DNA from: Setomelanomma holmii
Taxonomy: Eukaryota > Ascomycota > Dothideomycetes > Pleosporales > Phaeosphaeriaceae
Direction: 5' to 3'
Assembly (NCBI GenBank): GCA_010015745.1
Contig: ML978180.1
Location: forward strand, 186,001 to 250,000
Length of the DNA: 64,000 bases
Made by a program: the position numbers and the translations under genes
In this document: piece after piece, positions 10,149 through 18,063 of the stretch
Layout of the letters: the number at the start of each line of letters is the position of its first letter
Position numbering within the stretch: the stretch's first letter is position 1
The notes under the pieces: generated by a model
The model's input: only the letters and a program-made list of their open reading frames with translations
Database searches by the model: none
What the model was told of the DNA's origin: nothing

Positions 10149-10928
10149 TCAGCTAATGATATTTATCAAATCCTCATTGCTCTTGCAATAGTCATCGTAG
10201 GTGTTCTGCTCAAAATAACATGATTAGCACACGCATTGTCTCATAGTCAGTATACTTACCACCATCGGAAGTCCTTTCCTCCTACCGTCTTGCGTCGTCT
10301 TGGTCAACGTAGCCACCAACGCCGAGATCTCCGCATTGCCCAGCTTCTCCAAAGCCTCAGCAAGTGCGCCTACTGTAGCTTCATCCGGGCCTACGTCACT
10401 AGTACTCATGACATCGATGCCAGCAGGTGTCCCGCTAAGCTCCGCGGCAGTGGAGTAAGAGGCGTAGTATTTCGCTCTGTGGGTATCGCATCCCCAGGCG
10501 AGCATGCTATATTTGCTTATGGCTCCCTCCAAAATGCCTGTCCCAGCATAGTCCAAAACTGCAAGGAAAGTTGGATGAGGTGTGTCGACGCCGCAGGCCG
10601 TGTAGATAGTCTCATTTCCTGGTAATTGGAAAGAGCTCAAGTCGTTGACCAGACCCGCGGGTTTCGAGGGGTCAATTGGAGTTGGGTCGTACTGGAAGTT
10701 GCGGAATGCTGCATACTGTGGGATGAAGGCATAGAACATGGACCACGGCTGAAAGTACCAGCCAGTTGGAGGTGCCGCACAAGATGAATGGTAAGTGTTG
10801 TTTTCGAATGAGGGAGGTAGATGGACACGCACGCCTTTCGGCCCAATGTGAGGTGGGCACGTGAGGGCAGTAACCGCGGTGACAGCGACGGCGAACGTAC
10901 CTACGAGGACCTTGGTGGGGAGAGCCAT
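10149..10928 (-). CDS. Secreted protein of unknown function, possibly lipocalin-like
   Basis: The ATG at 10928 opens a signal peptide (KVLVGTFAVAVTAVTALT). The mature part is rich in aromatic and small residues with scattered cysteines (GWYFQPWSMFYAF, NETIYTACGVD, LEGAISKYSMLAWGCD). A 54-bp intron (10259-10206, GTAAGT, CTAAT branch, GAGCAG) ends exon 1 after GLPMV. The last exon (10205-10149) adds NTYDDYCKSNEDLINIIS, placing a final cysteine near the C-terminus, so the product is about 241 aa. The two-residue-type pattern resembles fungal secreted lipocalin-like proteins, but this is a weak recollection and no catalytic motif is visible. Extracellular location follows from the leader; the function is unknown. 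Confidence 0.75.
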
Positions 10929-12109
10929 GGTCGTGGAGTTGCAGAAAGTTCGAAGAAGTTATAAGTACTCATGAGCTAGACGAACGCACCTGCCTAACCA
11001 GGCATTGGGCAAAAGCCTCTTGTGCGAACGGTACCACGAACGGCAGAGTAAGCTTACCGTCAGCCTTCCTCTCCCTCCGGAGGTTCCTAGCGTATGATGT
11101 TCAGACGCCAAGATTGATTCAGCATCACCGTGGATTCGTTCCGGGATGCACGCCATATGACTGACTTGGCCTAGGTGGAATCCCATGGCTTAGCCATGCT
11201 GTTGTCTGTATCGCGTGCCCTGGGACTTCGCTTTGCTTGCTTCTCCTCGAGTTCGGGCCCATGGATTTTCATAGAGCTGCGGGATGATGACGGAGTCAGC
11301 AGTCGATGGCAAAGACAGGGGTCCGTTTTGGTCTCGGTCAAAGTGAAGTGCCGTGTTACGGTGCAGACACGGCGTATTTACACCTTCCCGGTCGCCAACG
11401 GGGCGGTCGCTCCATTTCACGTCATATGGAACTTGCTTGTAGATTTGCTATGCCAAGGGCATGGGGAAAAATCGGCGGACTCTCATAATAGGTACCCTGC
11501 GTGACACGCAAGAGTTGACCTCGAGATCCATCCTACATTTGTTTCGTTTCACAATTAGTAACGTCAATTAAGGCGTATAGAGACAATCCAGATAGCTTAA
11601 GCATAAAATCAGACGCTACTCGGATCTGCCAAAACGTGACCTGAATCCGGGAAGTCCAGCTGAGCTGGTACAATCGTGTATAGGTGCGAAACTTGAGTAC
11701 AATAGCCATATCTGCATATTGTACCTGGTGAATGCGGGAAGCGATTGAGGAGTTATGAGTCGACTACAAAACTAATTTGAATATATCAGGTGGGCGTTTA
11801 CGGCTAGAGTCTCTCTCGGTGGTAGGTTCTTCACTTTGAGATGAGATGGTTGTTTTGCGATGGGCAGAAGACAGGCAAATGAGCAGCGCAGACCCTTGAG
11901 CCAATTAGGTTTGGTATGACGTTTCGGGCCCCTAGCTGTCGCTTGGCTCGTTACCTCATGGCAAGCATCCTGGCTGCGCAACACGACAATCTCAACAGCA
12001 GCACAGCAACAACTCGCGTCATCTCCATCTTCTCAACCCCCATTCTTCGCACATTCTCCGGTTACCAGTCGTCAAGCTGCGGTTCCCACATCTCGCCAAT
12101 CAATCCGCC
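10929..12109. other. Intergenic, no gene supported
   Basis: About 1.2 kb between divergent genes. A 109-codon plus-strand ORF at 11175-11504 and antisense frames over the same bases have neither coding bias nor splice support. The interval presumably contains the promoters of the secreted-protein gene and of the TVP15-like gene. Confidence 0.45.
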
Positions 12110-13080
12110 ATGGACTTCTCTGACATCTTGTGAGTGCTGGCTTTGAAGCTCCTGGCAGCTAGGCAGAAGCTTTTGCGCAAAGCATTGGCAGTGTATATAG
12201 AGGCTGACGCTATGTAGTCGCATGGTGAACTTCGCGGTCGCCGTGTTTGTAGTCCTTGGCGGTATCGCGAAGCTCTTCCCGTTCAATGATTTGTGAGTCT
12301 CTCCGTCGCATGCGCGCTCAATATCTTCGATTTCGTGCACGCCGAGTGCCGATAGCGAGTCGCATACGACAGGTATACGGCTCCTTGAGTACACGTCACA
12401 TGGCTTCGCTTGTTGGTGCAGAAAGGTTGGCTGCAGGTCTAGGGTGTGCCAAAGTTGCGCAGTCGGTCGGAGCGCCAACGAGGCATACACACTGCGCGTG
12501 CGCTTCAGCTAATGACGCTGGTCCCTACAGGGGCGTCGAAGATGCATATCAGGACCTGCAAACTTGCGTGCTCCGGACACGTTGCGACGCTACAGCTATG
12601 AACCTACAGAGACAGGGCTAACCGATGTCACAGCTCCAACATCATTCTTGGTGTTTATCTGATAATATTTGGACTTGGTGAGAAAGAACACCCCAGCTGT
12701 TGTAGTCTCCCACTGACACTATATAGGTACCGCTTTGCTCGAATTCCAGATTCCCCAGCAAGTTGCCCGTTATGCGTCGTTCATGTTCTCCTTCCTTGGC
12801 CGTGGTCTTTGTAAGTGAGGATGAGCCGATAATTTGTTGCCATTATTGACCGTCCAAGTCTACATTTTCATCGGCTCCGTCATTGTAGGCGAGAAGTGGT
12901 TCCGCATCGTTCCTGGCACCTTGGTTGGAATAATCGGAATTGCCTACGCCGTTCTGGAGTATATTCCATCGATCGAGCCTCCGGCAAACATGCGGTAGGT
13001 TGCCAGAAGTCTTGCAGGAAATCGAAACTAACATTTCTTGTAGCGATGCTGACGCTGGCTGGGGCGCTGAACAAGTCTAA
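12110..13080 (+). CDS. TVP15: TVP15-like / COPI-associated Golgi membrane protein
   Basis: Six short exons join in frame into a protein of about 131 aa: 12110-12129, 12218-12292, 12634-12677, 12727-12810, 12859-12994 and 13044-13080. All introns have GT...AG ends with matching phases, and sizes of 88, 341, 49, 48 and 49 bp. The product starts MDFSDIFRMVNFAVAV and has four hydrophobic segments (VNFAVAVFVVLGGIAKLF; IILGVYLIIFGLGTALL; YASFMFSFLGRGLFYIFIGSVI; IVPGTLVGIIGIAYAVLEYI). This is the topology and sequence of the COPI-associated/TVP15 family, small tetraspan proteins of late Golgi membranes thought to act in vesicle trafficking. It ends DADAGWGAEQV. Because each exon is tiny, a simple ORF search would miss the gene. 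The 341-bp second intron is unusually long for this window. Confidence 0.88.
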
Positions 13081-13584
13081 GCTCCGGTCAAATGTTCGAG
13101 GACGGCGGTCGAGGAATCCTCTGCTGTACAAGCTGCACCGGAAACATACTTCGGCAGGAGCAATTGTCAACCGTTCCCGTGCAATCTAGGAGTCGAGCCA
13201 AATGCCAGAAATCATCGTGGCGTAGTTAGAGCCTTCGTGGTCTTGTTGTATATGGAGGGAGGACGTTTTAGACGGGGAGCGCAGGAGTCTTGGTTTGCGC
13301 TGCCAGAGCGACTACTCAAAAGCAAATCGGAAGGCTGTATGATATTGCTATACCTTCAGAATGACGAGCGACACATCTCGCACGTGTTCGCTTCCTTAGT
13401 GTCCGTCGTGCATGAGACGAAGACACTCCGTCGGTACACACCCACAAGTTCTCAGCTCGGAGATTACTAAGATGATCTATTGTGGGTGGCCAAGCGATCC
13501 AGTGATCCGAGGTCTGTGAAGTCCAAGAAAGCACTGCAAAACAGTTGTCGCAAGTGCTGTCCTGGCGTGGAGTACGAATGACCT

Positions 13585-13603
13585 ATTGGTGATTGGCTAT
13601 TGG
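13585..13603. promoter_or_regulatory. Three ATTGG (reverse CCAAT) boxes at 7-bp spacing
   Basis: ATTGG occurs at 13585-13589, 13592-13596 and 13599-13603. Its complement, CCAAT, is bound by the fungal CCAAT-binding complex, which partners with HapX in iron regulation. The 7-bp period is too tight for three complexes at once, so this could be a short tandem duplication around one functional site. It lies about 800 bp upstream of the GATA repressor ATG. Confidence 0.35.
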
Positions 13604-13650
13604 CTATGCACAAGTGCGGCGAAAAATGCGGGCAGAGTATCCTGCGAATC

Positions 13651-13670
13651 GGCGACCAGAGGCGACCAGA
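13651..13670. repeat. Perfect 10-bp tandem duplication
   Basis: GGCGACCAGA is repeated exactly twice, followed by a partial third unit (GGCGA). No function is evident. Confidence 0.6.
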
Positions 13671-14238
13671 GGCGAGCCGGCTCAACTTCCGCTGCTACTA
13701 TGCCTGCTTGAATGCAAGGCTAGAATGGCAATGCTGCTGCACAGTGAGCAAGAATTTCTTTTTCTTCGCCGCCGCGAGCGAATCTCGTGGCCTATGAGAC
13801 AGGCGATCCCTGCTTAGTTCTGTGTCAAAGTGCCATTGGCACATAGATACCAGAGTGAAGACACGGCTTGAATGCAACGCCGTCTCTCGTGTTCACTGGG
13901 ATTATTGTGGTCGAAATGGTCGGACTCAGGGTCGCCCGCTAGTGATTCTGCTTATAATACCAGGCGTCCGATTGGCTGACGCACGTTCACCGCTTTGGCA
14001 ATCACGAACTGGTATTGCACCAGGGCAGGCCACCTAGCATTCACATCAAGCCGAAGGACGACCGGCTTCCTGACTCCGCATGACGAATTTCCTGGCTGAG
14101 GTGATCTTTCACATAACACATCTCTCTCCATCAGCGTGCCACGCCTGGCCAACACCGAGTACCAAGACCTGGGGTTTCCGCACATTACCAGAACCACGAG
14201 TCACGCTCGGCGCCACAGCCCCGTGCCTTTCTTCTTGA

Positions 14239-14247
14239 TTATCAGAT
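14239..14247. promoter_or_regulatory. Candidate SreA/Sre binding site (ATCWGATAA)
   Basis: TTATCAGAT on the plus strand is the exact reverse complement of ATCTGATAA, the consensus reported for fungal two-finger siderophore GATA repressors (SreA, SRE, Urbs1). It lies 157 bp upstream of the start codon of the gene encoding just such a repressor, suggesting autoregulation. A second copy of the nonamer at 12657-12665 falls inside a TVP15 coding exon and is probably chance. Confidence 0.5.
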
Positions 14248-14404
14248 CGAGCTGATGTCACGCCGAAACACCTGCGAGTCCGAGCAACCTCACCCCAAAA
14301 CCGCAAAGATTCGTTGAACCCTTCTTTAGGCAACAGTGCTTTATCGCGTCCCAGCAACGCGCATCAAGTCCGCGTAAGACCGTCAGCACCACGACTCTGG
14401 TAGC

Positions 14405-16092
14405 ATGGCGCACCCTTCCATGAACGGAGGGACGTCGCTGGCTCCGACACCTACTCACCCCCATCATCTATCTCGAGAACCGAGCAAGGACGAACATGCC
14501 ATGGCCGAAAGTCTGCGACACTTGAGCCACACACACGACAGCCATTTATCAAAAGCAGCAAGCCCTTCGCAACCACGGCAATCAGAACTAGTACAGGAAG
14601 ACGATCGATCCGAAATCTATCACTCACTGGAAGATGCTGTACCCATATCAGAGGCACCGGCGACTCTGGCAACTTCAGCTTCCTTGTCCCTGCCATCAAG
14701 CAGTGCCGTAGCAGCCAGTGCGCCGATCTCTGGTCAAGTATGCAGGTAAGTCCATGCAACTTTGGCCGTATTCGTGCATTTGCCTGCGATTCGGTCACCA
14801 AGCCTTCACGGATGCAGACAAGCGCTAACGCGACACAGCAACTGCAGGACAACTCAGACACCTTTGTGGCGTCGCTCGCCAACTGGCGAAACTGTTTGCA
14901 ACGCATGTGGACTGTACCTCAAAGCACGCAACCAGCACCGACCAGTGAATCTGAAGCGCAACACCAGCACGCAGCCAAATCAGCCTGTGCAATCAAGCCC
15001 TGCGCCAAGTCAGGACACTACTGATCGGACTTCGCCCGGAAATTTAGCTGCATCTCCGAAAGTCGCGACATATGTCGCTGCCGACCAGATGGCCGCTGGT
15101 ACATGTCCTGGTGGAGGCAGGTGTAACGGCACTGGTGGCCAGCAAGGCTGCAGTGGCTGCCCGGCGTTCAACAACCGTGTGTCAAAAACAGCAAAATTTG
15201 CATTGGCGCAAGCTCAAGCTGCTTCTGTTTCTAATTCGAACGACGCAGCCGGTGGCAGTCATGCAACGCCTGGTTCCTCCGCCAGCTCGACCTCCACGAG
15301 CGCCATACCAGCTTGCCAGAATTGCGAGACTACTATCACTCCTCTGTGGCGAAGAGACGATGCTGGTCATATCATATGCAACGCGTGTGGTAGGTCTCAA
15401 TGCTGTTCGTCCTTTGTAATCGGGCCGATGACTAACCTCCCTATTTAGGTCTGTACTACAAACTCCACAACGCTCACCGACCGGTAGCCATGAAGAAGCA
15501 AGAGATCAAGCGGAGGAAACGAGTCGTGCCCGCAAATGATTGTGGGACCCAGGTTGCACCATCCATCGCCGACTACTCTCCACCACAACGCCCTTCACAA
15601 ACCCCTGCATTCGAGCATTCTACTTCGCCAGATCCCTCCACAGCAATTGAATCTAGAGAACGATTCACACCGGAGCCCAAAGGTCCATTGGCCATTGACT
15701 TCACCCACTACTACGGTGGCAGTTCCTCAGTCACTTCACATCCTGGCAACCTGCCACCTCCTTCGAACACACAACCAAATGCACCATCGCCGAGAAAGCG
15801 AAGTCGAAGCGCCACATCGTTCGACCACGAAGAAGCTGCTGCTCCACCTGCGCACCCTGTCCCGCATCGACCGAATGCGATCTCATCCATCCTCAATCCA
15901 AGGACCGAGGAATCAAACATTGACCCATCCCTTGCAGCGTTGCCTAGGACGAGTGGAGGGCCGTCTCCTAATCCCGCAACATCACAAGAGGACAAGATTG
16001 CTAGGAAAGAGAGACTCAGGCGAGAGGCAGAAGCCATGAGGCAAGAGCTGGAGAGGCGGCAAAAAGAGCTTGACGATCTGGAAAACGACTAA
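14405..16092 (+). CDS. sreA: GATA-type siderophore/iron uptake repressor
   Basis: This nuclear DNA-binding protein represses siderophore biosynthesis and iron uptake genes when iron is replete. Three exons (14405-14745, 14839-15389, 15449-16092; introns of 93 and 59 bp) give 511 aa. All hallmarks of the SreA/SRE/SreP/Urbs1 family are visible: a first GATA zinc finger with cysteines at about 113, 116, 134 and 137 (TPLWRRSPTGETVCNACG); an inter-finger iron-sensing cysteine cluster spaced C-x5-C-x8-C-x2-C at about 203-221; a second finger with cysteines at 273, 276, 294 and 297 (TPLWRRDDAGHIICNACG); a basic tail (KKQEIKRRKR); and a C-terminal coiled coil (RLRREAEAMRQELERRQKEL). The introns split each finger at its edge. 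No siderophore gene is adjacent. An ATCTGATAA site and CCAAT boxes upstream fit auto- and HapX-type control (inference). Confidence 0.95.
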
Positions 16093-16210
16093 TATCTCCT
16101 TACTTTTCAAGACAAAATGGGCGGCGCTTTTCATTACCACAAGCAGTTCCACTAGGCGAAAGGGCCCAGGGGCAAGGTTTTCTAGTCAATTTACACCTGC
16201 GATTGCAACG

Positions 16211-16231
16211 ATACACGATACATGATACACG
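16211..16231. repeat. Three 7-bp tandem units (ATACACG/ATACATG/ATACACG)
   Basis: Two identical heptamers flank a variant with one change. They lie about 120 bp downstream of the GATA repressor stop codon, probably within its 3' UTR. No function is evident. Confidence 0.5.
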
Positions 16232-16349
16232 ATTCGCTCGAGCTCTGGCACACAGTGCATGTCGGACTCGTTCACTGCGATGAATTATTAGCATGGTGTT
16301 TGGGTCAATCTCTGTTACACTGAGCTAAAAGTCTAGACTCGACTCAACA

Positions 16350-16831
16350 TTAATCATGAGAAACATTTTCAACCACTCTTTCTCCCTCGTTACGATCGTG
16401 TGTCGCCTCTGCATTCATCCTGTTGTCCTCACTTCCATCATACGTTGCAGTCGCAGTCCCTAGCTTCGACGGATCCAACTGCCCCAGGTATCTCAAACCC
16501 GGCTCGATGAACCATCTCTCCTTAACAATCGCTTCATCCGCTCTAGGATTCACCCTCCACTATCCAACGTATTTTCGTCGCTTTCGAGTCTACGCTTAAC
16601 CTCGTCAACCACTCGAATGCACGAAATGGACACCTAGGATGGGACTCTGTCGGTCCTGGTCTTGATAGCCGACCAATTGTGCTCGTAACGAAGGAAAAAT
16701 GCAATATCGTGACGATGTGATAAGACATCTAAGCGCGATGGAGCGTGGAGGAGGTATTACATACTGGTTTGAGTTTCAGGACTGCAGATTGGAGATGCAG
16801 TAAGTTTAGGAGAAGAGTTGGTCGAAGACAT
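16350..16831 (-). pseudogene. Small uncharacterised gene, structure broken or unresolved
   Basis: Exon 1 starts at ATG 16831 (MSSTNSSPKLTASPIC) and ends at a GTATGT donor. A possible 36-bp intron (16764-16729) joins in phase to a charged stretch (NVLSHRHDIAFFLRYEHNW) that meets a TAG at 16634-16636. Beyond it two frames look protein-like (RAFEWLTRLSVDSKATKIRW and RVVDEVKRRLESDENTL), and a third frame holds the C-terminal part (RADEAIVKERWFIEPGLRYLGQLDP), ending at 16350. No combination of normal-sized introns that I can find links all pieces. I recognise no family. Either the gene is a recent pseudogene or it uses unusual splice sites. The pieces have the composition of real protein, so noncoding chance is less likely. 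Confidence 0.4.
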
Positions 16832-17047
16832 ACTCAGGATATTGACGCGAAAAGGATTGCTGACGTACTTCAATGCCTGCAGACATAAATAAATGCCCAT
16901 GCCCCATGATAGAAACAGAAGTATGCTTCACACTGCCCGCGTCAGCATCCACACTTCCCTCTTCACATACACAAGGTCTACCGTTAACTCCCTTCCCCAC
17001 CATACTCATGACCCCAAGCACAGTCATTCCTGAACACCCCTCGTACC

Positions 17048-17359
17048 ATGCCATACATAATCCACATCCCGCGCCCCTGTACGTCCCACTCCCTCATTCC
17101 CTACAATCCACGATAAACACCAACCAACACCATACCCCTCTGCACAGATCAATCCTGCACACACATAATCCCACCCGCCTACACCACCACCGCCACCAGC
17201 ATCGCCATATCCACCGCCTCCCCACTCGCAACAGCCATCTACAACGACGCGATGTCCTGGGTTGGCATGTCGAACGCACCGAACAAGATCGGCGAGAGTG
17301 GAGGCGTTATGCGAAAACTGCGAGACAGCAGGGATGGTATGGACATTAAAGAGTTCTAA
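17048..17359 (+). CDS. Small uncharacterised protein, two exons
   Basis: Exon 1 (17048-17078) encodes MPYIIHIPRP and ends at a strong GTACGT donor. A 69-bp intron (17079-17147, acceptor TGCACAG) rejoins in phase with exon 2 (17148-17359). The predicted product is 80 aa: YQSCTHIIPPAYTTTATS, then AISTASPLATAIYNDAMSW and a polar tail ending RDGMDIKEF. The exon-2 codons favour C in the wobble position, supporting coding. I recognise no domain. It lies just right of the broken minus-strand gene, so the two are divergent with about 215 bp between starts. Confidence 0.5.
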
Positions 17360-17396
17360 ATATGTAACAAGGATTCCGAGTTGCTGATACAGTCGT

Positions 17397-17855
17397 GTGG
17401 GTGTGAATAGGTTCAGAGATCTTTCGCTTATATGGCAGCGCGAACACGGCATCAGGATTGTCGCGCGAGATAAAGCTCTCCGCCCTTCACCTCCCACAAA
17501 ATCAGAAAGAGTGTTTGGAGAACTAAGAGACTTTGCAAGTTGGTTGAAAAGACGGACGTTATGGCCCGAACGCACGGGTTGGGAAGAAAAGGCTAGGAAG
17601 TATGCGAAGGGGACAACAAATCGGCGTCCAGTGCCGCTACGACGCACGCCGTCTGAATCAAACGTGTCTAGATTGGCAGATACTTCAGTGTTATCATTGC
17701 CTTGGTCGCTGGTCGAGAAGTTGGGCAAATATAAGATTGGGAGGCGCAGGAGTGGAGATGATTGTGATGGGGAAGATATGGGTGGTGATGGAGTGCAGGC
17801 ACAGTCTGACGGCCAAGGAGAGCAAGCAGTGATCGATAGCTATACACGTGCATAG
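17397..17855 (+). CDS. Open frame, possible coding, weakly supported
   Basis: A 152-codon plus-strand frame without an early ATG (it opens at a GTG) encodes basic, plausible sequence (RDFASWLKRRTLWPERTGWEEK; SLVEKLGKYKIGRRRSGDD). An antisense ORF of 234 codons covers 17024-17728, and neither shows clear codon bias. It could be a further exon of the small gene at 17048, an independent gene, or noncoding 3' sequence. No domain is recognisable. Confidence 0.25.
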   Translation: MGVNRFRDLSLIWQREHGIRIVARDKALRPSPPTKSERVFGELRDFASWLKRRTLWPERTGWEEKARKYAKGTTNRRPVPLRRTPSESNVSRLADTSVLSLPWSLVEKLGKYKIGRRRSGDDCDGEDMGGDGVQAQSDGQGEQAVIDSYTRA

Positions 17856-18063
17856 ATTGAAAAAGAACTTGTATCGATGCTTTCATTCATGATCATTCCT
17901 CTGCACATCTATATATACAACGGTATGCCTCTGGTAGTCATGAGCTACGGCGCGAGCGCAAGCGTGGGCAGTGACCGTGACTCTATTATGATGGCCAAAG
18001 TGCCTATTCAGACGTTTTGTCTGACATGCAGCAAGTTCTTCTGTCCCTTCATGCGCTAGAGGC

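Larger units (their letters stand above)
13081..14404. other. Intergenic region upstream of the GATA repressor
   Basis: This 1.3-kb gap holds no supportable gene. It contains a cluster of three ATTGG (inverted CCAAT) pentamers, a 10-bp tandem duplication, a further ATTGG at 13971-13975 and a consensus SreA-type site at 14239-14247, each listed separately. It is most simply the promoter of the iron regulator. Confidence 0.6.

Noticed and set aside
12657..12665. Second ATCTGATAA nonamer
   Set aside because: It lies in a TVP15 coding exon and encodes conserved membrane-helix residues, so a regulatory role is unlikely.
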